From the NCBI RefSeq assembly GCF_016106035.1, contig NZ_JADKPZ010000003.1, forward strand, positions 103,512 to 167,511: a stretch of DNA of 64,000 bases, read 5' to 3'. The notes under the pieces were generated by a model, which was not told the DNA's origin, searched no databases, and saw nothing but the letters and a program-made list of their open reading frames with translations. Positions 16,855-27,330 of this stretch are shown here, one piece after another. Made by a program: the position numbers and the translations under genes. The stretch's first letter is position 1, and every line of letters begins with the position of its first letter. Source of the DNA: Arcobacter vandammei. GTDB lineage: Bacteria > Campylobacterota > Campylobacteria > Campylobacterales > Arcobacteraceae.

Positions 16855-18839
16855 TATTTATCTCCTGCTCTTTCGTTTTTCTCTTTGTAGTTCATTGGTA
16901 AACTAAACGGCATTAAAGCATCTTGGATTTGATGTCTATCTTTACCTTCAGCTTGCATTTTCTCCGTGATACTATCTACTTGCTCTTGTCTAATTGCTGA
17001 ATCTTCATGTTCTATAATCATACCTTTTGCACCATATCCTCTAAATGCAGGAGGCATCTCCATAGTCATAATATCAAGTGGTTCATAAGTGATTGTTGGC
17101 TCCATATCATCTTTAGAAGGCCAAGATGTAAGAGTTCTATTTAACCAGTTTTTATCATCTCTCATTAAATAATCTTCTCTATAGTGAGCACCTCTACTTT
17201 CAGTTCTCTCTCTAGCACCTTTTGCAACACATAAAGCAACTTTAAGCATTTTTGGAACTCTGTAAGCTTCTTCAAGTTCTGGATTTCCAACTCTCTCTTT
17301 TGATTTAACAGTAATTTTTTTAGTTTTAGCTAATAACTCTTTTAACTCTTCAACAGCCTCTTTTAATGGCTCTCCACTTCTAAAGATTCCTACTTTGTCA
17401 TCCATTAGTTGTTTCATTCTATTTTTAATTTTAAAAATATCTTCGCTACCATTGTATGATAAAAGTTCATCAATATAAGCATCTTGCTCATCTAAGAATT
17501 TTTGAACAGTTTTTGTAGGAATTGTTACATCATTTGCTAAACAGTAATCAGCAAAATAGTTACCAATAATCATACCAGCAACAACAGTTTCAGATACTGA
17601 GTTTCCACCAAGTCTGTTAAATCCGTGCATATCCCAACAAGCAGCTTCACCACAAGCAAATAGACCTGCTAATTTTTGTGATTCACCAGTTGGTTTTGTT
17701 CTAATACCACCCATTGAGTAGTGTTGCATTGGTAAAACTGGTGCCCAACCTTTTGGACCTTCATCAGCTGGATCAATACCGTTGAAAATTTGACAAATCT
17801 CTTGAACATCTCTTAGGTTTTTCTCAATATGTTCTCTACCTAAAATAGATATATCTAGCCATACATGGTAACCATAAGGTGAAGGAACACCTTTACCATT
17901 TCTAATATGCTCAATCATTCTTCTTGAAACAACGTCTCTTGAAGCTAGTTCTTTTTTCTCTGGCTCGTAATCTGGCATAAATCTATGACCATCAACATCT
18001 CTTAAAATTCCACCATCTCCTCTACAACCTTCTGTTAATAGAATTCCAGATGGAACGATTGGAGTTGGGTGAAATTGAACTGCTTCCATATTTCCTAAAG
18101 TTGCAATTCCAGTTTCAAGTGCAATAGCTGCTCCTGTTCCTTCACAAATAACTGCATTTGTAGTTTGTTTAAAGATTCTTCCATATCCACCTGTTGCAAT
18201 ACATGTACCTTTTGCCACATAAGCTTCAAGTTCACCAGTTACTAAATCTCTAACAACAGCTCCATAACATCTTCCATTTTCGTGAATTAAGCTTAAAGCC
18301 TCTTTTCTATCTCTAATATCAACATCATGTTTTAGTGCTTCATTTGCAACACCAAAAAGCATTGTATGACCTGTAGCATCAGCCGTATAACAAGTTCTCC
18401 ATTTTTTAGTACCACCAAAGTCTCTTGATGTGATTAAACCATGTCTATCTTCATCTTCAGTAATAGTTGTTTTTTTAGCATTAATAACAGCTTCTCTTGT
18501 ACCAGCTTCTACTCTTGACCAAGGAACACCCCAAGATGCTAACTCTCTAATTGCTTTTGGTGCAGTATGTACGAACATTCTTGCAACTTCTTGATCACAT
18601 CCCCAGTCAGAACCTTTTACAGTATCAGCAAAGTGTAAATCTTCATTATCTCCATCAGACATTTTAGAGTTTCCTAAAGATGCTTGCATACCACCTTGAG
18701 CAGCAGCAGAGTGTGATCTTTTAACAGGAACTAAAGATAAAACGATTGTACTTAAACCTTTTTTTTGTGCAGCAACAGCAGCTCTAAGACCTGCAAGTCC
18801 TCCACCAATAACTAGTGCATCACAGTAATTAATTTTCAT
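16854..18839 (-). CDS. frdA: Fumarate reductase flavoprotein subunit
   Basis: 661 residues, matching the length of Wolinella FrdA. Features: [18 protein letters not shown] dinucleotide-binding fold; [12 protein letters not shown] with the His for covalent [12 protein letters not shown] and [11 protein letters not shown] active-site loops; SRDVVSRRM with the catalytic Arg; and [11 protein letters not shown] near the FAD ring. It interconverts fumarate and succinate using electrons from menaquinol through FrdC and FrdB. The order frdC-frdA-frdB with one-base overlaps is the epsilonproteobacterial quinol:fumarate reductase operon. There is no second flavoprotein copy in the window. Confidence 0.95.
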   Translation of the reverse strand: MKINYCDALVIGGGLAGLRAAVAAQKKGLSTIVLSLVPVKRSHSAAAQGGMQASLGNSKMSDGDNEDLHFADTVKGSDWGCDQEVARMFVHTAPKAIRELASWGVPWSRVEAGTREAVINAKKTTITEDEDRHGLITSRDFGGTKKWRTCYTADATGHTMLFGVANEALKHDVDIRDRKEALSLIHENGRCYGAVVRDLVTGELEAYVAKGTCIATGGYGRIFKQTTNAVICEGTGAAIALETGIATLGNMEAVQFHPTPIVPSGILLTEGCRGDGGILRDVDGHRFMPDYEPEKKELASRDVVSRRMIEHIRNGKGVPSPYGYHVWLDISILGREHIEKNLRDVQEICQIFNGIDPADEGPKGWAPVLPMQHYSMGGIRTKPTGESQKLAGLFACGEAACWDMHGFNRLGGNSVSETVVAGMIIGNYFADYCLANDVTIPTKTVQKFLDEQDAYIDELLSYNGSEDIFKIKNRMKQLMDDKVGIFRSGEPLKEAVEELKELLAKTKKITVKSKERVGNPELEEAYRVPKMLKVALCVAKGARERTESRGAHYREDYLMRDDKNWLNRTLTSWPSKDDMEPTITYEPLDIMTMEMPPAFRGYGAKGMIIEHEDSAIRQEQVDSITEKMQAEGKDRHQIQDALMPFSLPMNYKEKNERAGDK

Positions 18840-19639
18840 TATGCAATTCCTCCAACACTTTTAGTTTTTAATTCATAATTCATAATTTTTGCAGATGGTT
18901 GGAAAGAACCTCTATCAATACCATTTTTAGAATTTTCGTAACCGATTTTCATATAAGCTGCAAGTGAAGCAAATCCTAAAACTAAGAAGAACACTGTTAA
19001 TGCCCATTTTAATTTTTTAAGAGTTTTTCTAGTCTCTTTTGGGTTTTCTCCATCAAACCAACCCCACTTAACACAGAGTCTGTATAGTCCAATTGTTCCG
19101 TGGAACTCAACAGCTAATAATAAAAGAATGTAAAGTGGCCACATATACTCTTCCCAAACTCTAGCACTACTTTCGTATGGTCCGATTGCATCTGAATGAG
19201 TCATAATTACATATAAATGCACTGAACCTAAGAAGAACATTGCAAATCCTGTAAATGCTTGTGTAAACCAAAGTTTTGTATCATCGTGTCCCATACTTTT
19301 TGAGTGAGCTTTAATTACTTGGTACTGTTTGAAGTTACCTGGTAATTTTCTCATACCTAAAGCAGCATGAACTATGAAAATAACAAAAATTACAATAGCA
19401 GCAATAGATACTAAAAGTGGATTTCCACCCTCAAAAATAAAACTACCTTCTAAAAGTTTTGTAACATAGTACATAAAGTCTTTTGACACCAAAATAGATG
19501 CAACAAGCATCATATGTGCCCACATAAATAGAGCTAGAAATCCACCTGTGAAACTTTGAATAAAATCAAGTTTTGCAGGTAATCTACTCTTTTTCCCTTC
19601 TGTTGTTTTTCCCAAATAACCCTCTATTAGGTCACTCAT
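18839..19639 (-). CDS. frdC: Fumarate reductase cytochrome b subunit
   Basis: 266 residues, five membrane helices, clearly of the Wolinella FrdC type. The likely axial ligands of the two b-haems are the His in [25 protein letters not shown] and [12 protein letters not shown]. The Glu before the last His corresponds to the Wolinella Glu180 proposed for the proton E-pathway. FIFEGGNP and [10 protein letters not shown] are also shared. It oxidises quinol in the inner membrane. ATG 19639 has AAAGGA upstream. First gene of the operon, with an extended -10 promoter just upstream. Confidence 0.94.
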   Translation of the reverse strand: MSDLIEGYLGKTTEGKKSRLPAKLDFIQSFTGGFLALFMWAHMMLVASILVSKDFMYYVTKLLEGSFIFEGGNPLLVSIAAIVIFVIFIVHAALGMRKLPGNFKQYQVIKAHSKSMGHDDTKLWFTQAFTGFAMFFLGSVHLYVIMTHSDAIGPYESSARVWEEYMWPLYILLLLAVEFHGTIGLYRLCVKWGWFDGENPKETRKTLKKLKWALTVFFLVLGFASLAAYMKIGYENSKNGIDRGSFQPSAKIMNYELKTKSVGGIA

Positions 19640-19674
19640 TTGCTATCCTTTCTTGCGATTTTAGATTTCACAAA

Positions 19675-19683
19675 ATCATAGCA
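19675..19683 (-). promoter_or_regulatory. Extended -10 promoter of frdCAB
   Basis: On the minus strand TGCTATGAT (TGn plus TATGAT), about 36 bases upstream of the frdC start. No clear FNR-type dyad was found beside it. Confidence 0.5.
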
Positions 19684-19763
19684 AAATAATAGTTTAAAGT
19701 TTCTTCAATGGCTTAGAGAATATTAACTTTTTGTTAATGTATAGTGGTAAAAAAGTTACACCT

Positions 19764-19781
19764 AATCCCCAAGTGGGGATT
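19764..19781 (-). terminator. GC-rich hairpin downstream of nuoN
   Basis: AATCCCC-AAGT-GGGGATT, perfect 7-bp stem, 43 bases past the nuoN stop. A T6 tract follows about ten bases later on the minus strand, so termination is likely but not classical. Confidence 0.5.
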
Positions 19782-19824
19782 TAAGGGAGTTTCTGAAATT
19801 ATATATTGTTTCGTTTCTAAACAA

Positions 19825-21345
19825 TTAGTTTAAAAATAGTGATTGAATAGCTATATTTGTAAGGTGTGTAATTGTATCAATACTAAGTGATGGAATAAAG
19901 AAAATTATAGCACTTCCAATACCACCAATTATTGTTGCAATTGCTACAACTGCTATTGCATAATTTGAAACACTCTTTTCATTGAAATTTTGAGTTGCAC
20001 AAGCTTCTTTTACAGGATAAAAATAGATAGCTGCGATTAATCTAAAGTAGTAGTAAATAGAAACAATAGTCGCAAGAATTGCAAGAATTGCTATTAATGT
20101 GTAACCAGCTTTTATTGTTTCAGTAAATACATAAAGTTTTCCTATAAATCCTATAGTTCCAGGTATTCCTGCTAAAGATAATAAAAATATAGTAAGCATT
20201 AAAGCATAAAAAGGTCTTTGTTTTGCTAAACCATTAAAATCACTAAAAGTAACTCTTATAAGTGATTTTGAATTTATTTGAGAAATTAAACCAAAAGAAC
20301 CAAGTGCTGCTAACATATATGCAAGTAGATAGAACATTATAGAGTAAGATACATCTATATTTGCTATTTTTGTATTATCATAAGTTAGAGCAACAAAAGC
20401 CATTAAAATATATCCCGTATGAACTATTGAAGATGCTGCTAACATTCTTTTTACACTCTCTTGAGTAAGAGCTAACCAAGTTCCAATAACTAAAGTTGCA
20501 ATTACAACAATAGTTAATAAAGTATCCCAAAAATCAAAAATAGGTGCAACTGTATCAAGAATGATTCTTAAGAAAAGTGCAAAAATTGATATTTTAAAAG
20601 TTGAAGCCATAAATGCTGTTACAATCATAGGAGCTCCTTGATAAACATCAAGTAACCAAGATTGGAATGGAAAGGCTGCAATTTTAAATAAAAATGTAAA
20701 TAAAATTAGAGTTAAACCAATATAAACTAAAACTAAATCATTTGTATTCGCATTTATAATATAGTTTTGAATATCTGCAAAATTTGTAGAAACTACAGTT
20801 CCATAAACTAAAACTAAGCCTAAAAGGAAAAATGCTCCAACAAAAGCACCTAAAACTAAATATTTAAATAAAGCTTCAATTCTTTTTGAATTGTCTTGAT
20901 TAAATCCAACCATAACATAAACAGAAAAAGATGCAATTTCAAGAGCTATAAATGCAGTAACTAGCTCATTTGCTTGAGTTAAAATCATCATTCCAAATAG
21001 TGCAAATAAAATTAAACTAAAAAATTCACCTTTAAAATATTCTCTATTTCTAAAATAACTCTCACCAATTAAAACAGTTAAAAGTGTTCCAAAAATAAGC
21101 ATTGTATTAAAGAAGTTTGAGAAACTATCAAATGTTAAAAGGTTATGTAAAAAACTTTCATAGGCTTGAACAGAGTAGTTTGTATTTATATTTACTAAAG
21201 AAAATACTAAAGCAAAAACTAAAAATAGCGAAGTTACAACAATATGAGTTTTTGTAGAGATTTTTTCATACATACTTAAAAACATAAGTACTAATGCTCC
21301 AACTAAAACTACAAGTGTTGGTAAAACTAGAATAAATTGATTCAT
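19825..21345 (-). CDS. nuoN: NADH-quinone oxidoreductase subunit N
   Basis: 506 residues, 14 predicted membrane helices, Mrp-antiporter-like proton channel. [34 protein letters not shown] and [17 protein letters not shown] are characteristic of NuoN. It is one of three antiporter-like pumping subunits of complex I. Its start overlaps the nuoM stop by four bases (ATGA). Last gene of the nuo operon; a GC-rich hairpin lies beyond it. Confidence 0.94.
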   Translation of the reverse strand: MNQFILVLPTLVVLVGALVLMFLSMYEKISTKTHIVVTSLFLVFALVFSLVNINTNYSVQAYESFLHNLLTFDSFSNFFNTMLIFGTLLTVLIGESYFRNREYFKGEFFSLILFALFGMMILTQANELVTAFIALEIASFSVYVMVGFNQDNSKRIEALFKYLVLGAFVGAFFLLGLVLVYGTVVSTNFADIQNYIINANTNDLVLVYIGLTLILFTFLFKIAAFPFQSWLLDVYQGAPMIVTAFMASTFKISIFALFLRIILDTVAPIFDFWDTLLTIVVIATLVIGTWLALTQESVKRMLAASSIVHTGYILMAFVALTYDNTKIANIDVSYSIMFYLLAYMLAALGSFGLISQINSKSLIRVTFSDFNGLAKQRPFYALMLTIFLLSLAGIPGTIGFIGKLYVFTETIKAGYTLIAILAILATIVSIYYYFRLIAAIYFYPVKEACATQNFNEKSVSNYAIAVVAIATIIGGIGSAIIFFIPSLSIDTITHLTNIAIQSLFLN

Positions 21346-22829
21346 TTTGTTGCTCCAATTTGTAAAATATCTTGTAAATATGAATTTACAGTTGGCTCAT
21401 AGATATTTGTAAAAATATCAGGAAAAAATCCCATAACAAAGATTAGAAGCACCCAAGGAGTTAAAGCTAAAATCTCTTTAATTTTTAAATCTTTCATTGA
21501 AAGTTCTTCTTGATTCTCTTTTCTATCTTGTAAAATTGCTCTTTGAAACATCCAAAGCATATATGAAGCTCCAATAATCACTGATAGTGCTGCAAAAATT
21601 CCAAGATATAAGTTAAACTCAAATACTCCAAAAATAATTAAAAATTCAGATACAAATCCACTAGTTCCTGGAAGTCCCACATTTGAAAATAGCATAATTG
21701 CAAAAATAAATGTAAGAATAGGTGCTTTTTTAGCAATTCCACCTAAATCTTTAATTTTTTTAGTTCCTGTTTGATCTTGAATATTTCCAACAAGTAAAAA
21801 CAGTGCTCCTGTTGCTATGGCATGAGCCATTACTAAATATAAAGCACCATTTAAACCATAAGATGTAAGAGTAAATACACCAGCAGCAATAAAACTAAGG
21901 TGAGATGCTGAAGAGTATGCAAACATTCTTTTTATATCTTCTTGAGTTAAAGCTGCAATACCAAAATATACCATTCCAAAAATACCAATAAATACTAGAT
22001 ATGTTGAGTATAGTTGAACTTCATCAGGGAAAATAGGAATTAAAAATCTAATAACAGCATAAATTCCTAGTTTTGCCATAATAGATGAAAGGATAAATAC
22101 TGCACCAGTAGGAGCATTTTTATATGTTGCCATAATCCAAGTATGAACAGGAAATAGTGGAATTTTTATTGCAAAGGCAAATAAGAATGCTAGGAATAAC
22201 CAAGTTTTAGTTGAAGAATTAAGTGAAGTTATTTTTGCTAAATCATTATAAGCAAAAGACCAAGCACCAAACTCATTTGCATAACTCATTCCTAAATAGA
22301 ATATTGCAAGTAACATAAATAGTGAACCAGCCATAGTATAGATAGTTACTTTTAAAGTAGTTGCTATTTTGTCTCCACTTCCATACATTCCTATCATTAG
22401 GAATATTGGAATTAACATAAGCTCCCAAAAGAAGTAAAATAGAACTATATCTAATGATAATAATGCTCCTGTAACACCAGTTTGTACTAAAAGCATATTT
22501 ATAAAATATGATTTATTCTCTTTTTCCCATAAAAATAGATAAGAAGATGGAATTAAAATAGCTATCATCATTAAAATTGTTAATGAAAATCCATCTAGCC
22601 CTAAATAATAGTTTATGCCATAGTTCTCTATCCATGGAATATTTACTACAAATTGCATAGAAGCATTTGCATCATAATTCATAAATACTTTAAGAGCCAA
22701 AGCTAAAACAACTGTAGTTGTAACAAAAGAGATATTTCTTACAGTTTTTATCTCTTTTGTTGTAAGCATTAAACCTAAAGCTACAATGGCTGGTAAAAAT
22801 ATAATAAATGAAAGTATTACTTGATTCAT
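21342..22829 (-). CDS. nuoM: NADH-quinone oxidoreductase subunit M
   Basis: 495 residues, about 14 membrane helices. NuoM hallmarks: the conserved Glu in [36 protein letters not shown] with the channel Lys/His, and [16 protein letters not shown]. It is a proton-pumping antiporter-like subunit in the distal membrane arm. One base separates it from nuoL, and it overlaps nuoN. Confidence 0.95.
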   Translation of the reverse strand: MNQVILSFIIFLPAIVALGLMLTTKEIKTVRNISFVTTTVVLALALKVFMNYDANASMQFVVNIPWIENYGINYYLGLDGFSLTILMMIAILIPSSYLFLWEKENKSYFINMLLVQTGVTGALLSLDIVLFYFFWELMLIPIFLMIGMYGSGDKIATTLKVTIYTMAGSLFMLLAIFYLGMSYANEFGAWSFAYNDLAKITSLNSSTKTWLFLAFLFAFAIKIPLFPVHTWIMATYKNAPTGAVFILSSIMAKLGIYAVIRFLIPIFPDEVQLYSTYLVFIGIFGMVYFGIAALTQEDIKRMFAYSSASHLSFIAAGVFTLTSYGLNGALYLVMAHAIATGALFLLVGNIQDQTGTKKIKDLGGIAKKAPILTFIFAIMLFSNVGLPGTSGFVSEFLIIFGVFEFNLYLGIFAALSVIIGASYMLWMFQRAILQDRKENQEELSMKDLKIKEILALTPWVLLIFVMGFFPDIFTNIYEPTVNSYLQDILQIGATK

Positions 22830-22830
22830 A

Positions 22831-24717
22831 TTACAATCCTAGTGAAATATATAGGTAAATAAAGGCAAAAGTCATACCTAAAAGCATGAATACAGCATAA
22901 AATCTTACATTTGCATTTTGAATAGTTGCAACTCTTTTACCTACATTTACAAAGCCAGTCGATATTCTCATGATTGTATCATCAATAATTTTATCATCGA
23001 TAACTTTGTCAAATAGTTTTGATAAACCTTTCATACCTTTTACAAAAATTGCCTCATAAATCTCATCAACATAAAGTTTTCTTCCAACAAATCCAACTTC
23101 TAGCTCTGGTTTATTTAAATCAAAGTTTGCATATTTTTTATATGCTACAAAAATTCCTAAAGCTGCAACTATTACAGAAAGTGCCATTAAAATATACTCT
23201 GTACTATGTGATAATGTTATAGTTTTTGAGTTTAATTGACTTAAAAATGTATCAACAAAATGACTTCCACCAAAAATAGCAGGGAAGTTTAAAAATCCTG
23301 CACCAATTGCACCAATAGCAAGAATTAAAAGTGGAATTGTAATAGTTTTACTTGTATATACATACTCTTTTTTATGACCATTTGGAGTAACAAAAACTAT
23401 GAAATATAATCTAAACATATAAAATGCTGTTAAAAATGCTGTAAATAGTGCAATTGCATATATTAAATAGTGTCCCTCTTGAAATGCAGCTGCTAAGATA
23501 ACATCTTTTGAAAAGAATCCTGAAAATGGTGGAATTCCAGAAATTGCAATAACTCCAATTAAAAATGTAAATGAGATAATAGGAAGACTTGCTCTATGTT
23601 TTGCAATATTAAATATATTTTGTTCGTGATGAAGTGCTAAAATAACTCCTCCAGCTCCCATAAATAGCATTGCTTTAAAAAATGCGTGTGTGAAAACATG
23701 GAAAAGTCCACTTGAATAAAATCCAAGCCCAACAGCAATAAACATATATCCAAGCTGACTCATTGTTGAGTATGCAAGGATTTTTTTAATATCTGTTTGT
23801 CTTGTTGCAATAATAGCTGCTAATAGGGCTGAAAATACCCCAATATAAGCTATAAATATACCAATATTTTCAATTCCAACATATAAAAAGTGGAATCTTG
23901 CAACCATATAAACCCCAGCTGTTACCATCGTTGCTGCGTGAATTAGTGCTGAAATTGGTGTTGGCCCAGCCATTGCATCTGGAAGCCAAGTATAAAGTGG
24001 AATTTGTGCTGATTTTCCCATAGCTCCAATAAATAGTAATATACCAGCAAAAACTAGCCAACCATTTGTTGTATTTGCTAAGTTTGCTTCAATTGATGCA
24101 AATGATAAATCAATCTGTCCTAAAGCAAAAAACAGTGTTGCAACTCCTAGTAAAAAACCAAAATCTCCAACTCTATTTACTATAAATGCTTTGTTTGCAG
24201 CTTCAACATTCTCTTTACTTCCATAATAGAATTTAATTAAAAGGTATGAACAAACTCCAACACCTTCCCATCCTATAAATAAAATTACTGGGTTATCTGC
24301 TAAAACTAAAATAAGCATTGAAGCTAGAAAAAGGTTAAAATAAGCGAAGAATTTACCAAACCCCTCATCACCTTTCATATATCCAACTGCATAAATATGA
24401 ATTAACCATCCAACAAAAGTTACAAACATTGCCATAAATATTGATAAATTATCACCTAAAAATGCCATATCAATATTTAAATTTCCAACACTAAGCCAAG
24501 TAAATAGGTTTTGTTTGAAAACTATACCTTCATCTAAAATTCTATTAAATAGGCTAAATGTTATTAAAAAAGCGATTAGTGGAGTAAGTGTTCCAATTAT
24601 TGCAAAACATTTTTCACTAATTTTTTGTTTTTTAATATTGTAAAAATATAAAGCACCGTTTAAAATTGCACCAATTAATGGAGACAATATTATCCAAATA
24701 AGTAAATTTGTACTCAT
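22831..24717 (-). CDS. nuoL: NADH-quinone oxidoreductase subunit L
   Basis: 628 residues, about 16 membrane helices including the long C-terminal lateral helix region. NuoL hallmarks: FIGWEGVGVCSYLLIKFYY, IPLYTWLPDAMAGPTPISA, HAATMVTAGVYMVAR and DIKKILAYSTMSQLGYM. It is the distal proton-pumping subunit of complex I. Its start overlaps the nuoK stop by four bases. Confidence 0.95.
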   Translation of the reverse strand: MSTNLLIWIILSPLIGAILNGALYFYNIKKQKISEKCFAIIGTLTPLIAFLITFSLFNRILDEGIVFKQNLFTWLSVGNLNIDMAFLGDNLSIFMAMFVTFVGWLIHIYAVGYMKGDEGFGKFFAYFNLFLASMLILVLADNPVILFIGWEGVGVCSYLLIKFYYGSKENVEAANKAFIVNRVGDFGFLLGVATLFFALGQIDLSFASIEANLANTTNGWLVFAGILLFIGAMGKSAQIPLYTWLPDAMAGPTPISALIHAATMVTAGVYMVARFHFLYVGIENIGIFIAYIGVFSALLAAIIATRQTDIKKILAYSTMSQLGYMFIAVGLGFYSSGLFHVFTHAFFKAMLFMGAGGVILALHHEQNIFNIAKHRASLPIISFTFLIGVIAISGIPPFSGFFSKDVILAAAFQEGHYLIYAIALFTAFLTAFYMFRLYFIVFVTPNGHKKEYVYTSKTITIPLLILAIGAIGAGFLNFPAIFGGSHFVDTFLSQLNSKTITLSHSTEYILMALSVIVAALGIFVAYKKYANFDLNKPELEVGFVGRKLYVDEIYEAIFVKGMKGLSKLFDKVIDDKIIDDTIMRISTGFVNVGKRVATIQNANVRFYAVFMLLGMTFAFIYLYISLGL

Positions 24718-25028
24718 TTTTTCTCTCCTTGTGCAAGAGATGTGAATAAATCAGTATCTAAAGATTTTTTAGATCTAAATAAAAGAATAATTACAGATAA
24801 AAAAATCGCAGCTTCAGCAGCAGCAATAGATATTACAACGATTGTAATAATTTGTGGGTCTATATTAAAATGGTATCTAGCAAAAGTTACTAAGAATAGA
24901 TTTATTCCATTTAACATCATCTCAATTGACATATAAATTACAAAGATATTTTTTCTTGCAATTACTCCAATAGCTCCAATTGAAAAAAGCATCATTGAAA
25001 CAAAGGCATAAGAAGTAAGTGATACCAT
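24714..25028 (-). CDS. nuoK: NADH-quinone oxidoreductase subunit K
   Basis: 104 residues, three membrane helices, the usual NuoK size. It carries the two family glutamates in IYMSIEMMLNGINLF and SIAAAEAAIFLSVIILLF, which belong to the proton path. One base separates it from nuoJ upstream. Confidence 0.94.
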   Translation of the reverse strand: MVSLTSYAFVSMMLFSIGAIGVIARKNIFVIYMSIEMMLNGINLFLVTFARYHFNIDPQIITIVVISIAAAEAAIFLSVIILLFRSKKSLDTDLFTSLAQGEKK

Positions 25029-25029
25029 A

Positions 25030-25554
25030 TTAATCCTCCTTATCTATAATTTTAGTTTTTCTTTTTTTAGCAAGAACAACTGAACCAATTAGTGCTATTA
25101 AAAGAAGAATAGATATTAACTCAACAGGAACTATCCATTCATTATATAAAGGAAAACCTAACTCTTTTAAATCTCCAAAATTTGTTTCAAGTGTTGATAA
25201 ATCTTTTTCTGGAAGCATTGAAACTGCTTTTAAAACTAGGATATTTAAAGGAAGCATTATAATTGCTCCAATAACTATTAATCTATATTTGTTTGGTTCA
25301 TTTGGAAGATCTTCTTCATTTATATTTAAGAACATTAAAATAAATAAAATAAGAGTCATAATAGCTCCAGCATAAACTATTATTTGAATTAAAAATAGGA
25401 AAGTTGCATTTAAAAGTGCAAACATTCCAGCAACACTTAGCATAGAGATTAAAACACCCAAAGCACTAAACATAGGATTTTTATAAACAATCATGGCAAT
25501 CGCACCAGATATTGCAAAAAATGCAAGAGCTAGAAAAATAATATTTGCTATCAT
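25030..25554 (-). CDS. nuoJ: NADH-quinone oxidoreductase subunit J
   Basis: 174 residues, five membrane helices. Family pattern: KNPMFSALGVLISMLSVAGM followed by IVYAGAIMTLILFILMFLN (the pi-bulge helix region). It is part of the membrane arm near the quinone site. The start overlaps the nuoI stop by four bases, and the C-terminus is basic (LAKKRKTK). Confidence 0.93.
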   Translation of the reverse strand: MIANIIFLALAFFAISGAIAMIVYKNPMFSALGVLISMLSVAGMFALLNATFLFLIQIIVYAGAIMTLILFILMFLNINEEDLPNEPNKYRLIVIGAIIMLPLNILVLKAVSMLPEKDLSTLETNFGDLKELGFPLYNEWIVPVELISILLLIALIGSVVLAKKRKTKIIDKED

Positions 25555-26051
25555 TCAAAATCCTTTGATCTCTCATTTTTCATAAGAGCTTTTTTATCTA
25601 ATACAAAATCCTCTCTTTTAGGAGCTGTAAATGAGAAAATTCCAGTATCCATTCGTATTGCATCACAAGGACAGGCTTCAACACAATATCCACAAAATAC
25701 ACACTCAAGAAGATCTATTTTAAACTCTTTTGGTCTTTTTTCATCAACACCATCAAATCTCTCTTCAGCTTCAATAAAGATACACTCAGCAGGACAAGCA
25801 GTTGCACACATAAAACAAGCAACACATTTTTCAGTTCCATCTTCATGTTTTGTAAGTCTATGAACTCCTCTATATCTTTCTGTTATATCTGTTGGTTGAA
25901 CCTCTGGATATTGTAAAGTTCCTATATTTTCAACATCTTTTAAATTTTTGAAAAAGTGCTTAAAAGTTGTCTTCATTCCACCTGCAATTGCAGGAAGATA
26001 TAATTTATCTTTAAATGATTTTCCATATCTTGGTACTACTTTTATTGCCAT
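25551..26051 (-). CDS. nuoI: NADH-quinone oxidoreductase subunit I
   Basis: 166 residues. Two [4Fe-4S] ferredoxin motifs: CVACFMCATACPAECI and CVFCGYCVEACPCDAI, the N6a/N6b clusters that carry electrons to NuoB. The N-terminal 60 residues contain the amphipathic region contacting the membrane arm. One base separates it from nuoH; it overlaps nuoJ. Confidence 0.95.
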   Translation of the reverse strand: MAIKVVPRYGKSFKDKLYLPAIAGGMKTTFKHFFKNLKDVENIGTLQYPEVQPTDITERYRGVHRLTKHEDGTEKCVACFMCATACPAECIFIEAEERFDGVDEKRPKEFKIDLLECVFCGYCVEACPCDAIRMDTGIFSFTAPKREDFVLDKKALMKNERSKDFE

Positions 26052-26052
26052 T

Positions 26053-27330
26053 TTAACTCCCTTTTACAACAATAAATATTGCAGTTACAACAATATTTAG
26101 TAATGCTAGTGGAATTAAAACTTTCCACCCTAACATTTGAAGTTGGTCATATCTAAATCTTAAAACAGTCCATCTAACCCACATAAATACAAACGCCATC
26201 ATAAAGAACTTGATTAAAAAAGTTCCTATTTGTAGAACAGTTGTAATTATATTAACTCCATTTTCTCCTAAACCAGTTACTAAAAATAGGATTAATAAAG
26301 CTGAAACTATAACTCCTAATGACCAAAAAATAGTAACTAAAATTTTTGTCTCTTTTTCTCTACTTCTATCTTCTCCAACGGCTTTATTATTCTTTTTTAT
26401 CCAGCTTGTAAAAATATATATTACTAAAGGAAGAGTTATTAAAATTGCTAAAATAACATAGTTGATATTTGATTTTATAGTTGCTGTATCCATAAATGGA
26501 ATTTGATAACCACCAAAAAATAGTGTTACAATAATTGCACTTGAAGCACTCATAGCTGCATATTCACCAACTTGGAAAAGTCCAAATTTCATAGCACTAT
26601 ACTCTGTATGATACCCTGCAACTATCTCACTTTCCCCTTCTGCTAGGTCAAAAGGTGCTCTATTTGTCTCTGCAAATGCACAAACTATAAATATAATGGC
26701 TGCAAGAGGTTGAATAAATACTCCCCACATTGGAATAATTCCAAGATAAGTTCCAGCTTGTGCATTTACCATATCTGTTAAGTGAATTGAACCATAAGAG
26801 ATAATCATAGAGATAATTGCTAATCCCATAGAAACTTCATAAGAGATTACTTGAGCTGATGCTCTAATAGAACCTAAAAGTCCATATTTATTCCCAGATG
26901 AATATCCTCCAAGAATAATTCCATAAACACTAAGACCTGCAAATGCAACAAACCACATAATTCCTAAGTGATTAGGAACAGCTTGCATTGTATGAGAAGT
27001 TCCGTCATAAACTAAAACATCAGCATAAGGAATAACTGCAAAAGTTAAGAAAGAACAGAAAAATACAATAACAGGAGCTATTGTAAAAAAGAATTTATTT
27101 TTAATATGAGAAGGAACAAAATCTTCTTTAAAGATAAGTTTTAACATATCAGCAAGACTTTGGATTAATCCACCAAGTCTGAAAACTCCTATACTACATC
27201 TATTTGGACCACTTCTATCTTGTATAAATCCAGCAATTCTTCTCTCCCACCAAACCCAAAGTGGTGTAAGTCCAACTGCAAGAACTACAGATAAAAGTAT
27301 ATTTACAATGATTATAACGATATTACTCAT
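26053..27330 (-). CDS. nuoH: NADH-quinone oxidoreductase subunit H (long form)
   Basis: 425 residues against about 325-330 in most bacteria. The N-terminal core has QDRSGPNRC, FAETNRAPFDLAEGESEIV (quinone-site acidic loop) and AGYHTEYSAMKFGLFQVGEY. The extra about 95 residues lie near residues 285-375, a charged loop (KKNNKAVGEDRSREKETK) plus one or two added hydrophobic segments. They come before the normal ending FMWVRWTVLRFRYDQLQMLG. The reading frame is continuous, so this is a genuine insertion, not a frameshift. It forms the quinone-binding junction of complex I. The start overlaps the nuoG stop by four bases. Confidence 0.94.
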   Translation of the reverse strand: MSNIVIIIVNILLSVVLAVGLTPLWVWWERRIAGFIQDRSGPNRCSIGVFRLGGLIQSLADMLKLIFKEDFVPSHIKNKFFFTIAPVIVFFCSFLTFAVIPYADVLVYDGTSHTMQAVPNHLGIMWFVAFAGLSVYGIILGGYSSGNKYGLLGSIRASAQVISYEVSMGLAIISMIISYGSIHLTDMVNAQAGTYLGIIPMWGVFIQPLAAIIFIVCAFAETNRAPFDLAEGESEIVAGYHTEYSAMKFGLFQVGEYAAMSASSAIIVTLFFGGYQIPFMDTATIKSNINYVILAILITLPLVIYIFTSWIKKNNKAVGEDRSREKETKILVTIFWSLGVIVSALLILFLVTGLGENGVNIITTVLQIGTFLIKFFMMAFVFMWVRWTVLRFRYDQLQMLGWKVLIPLALLNIVVTAIFIVVKGS

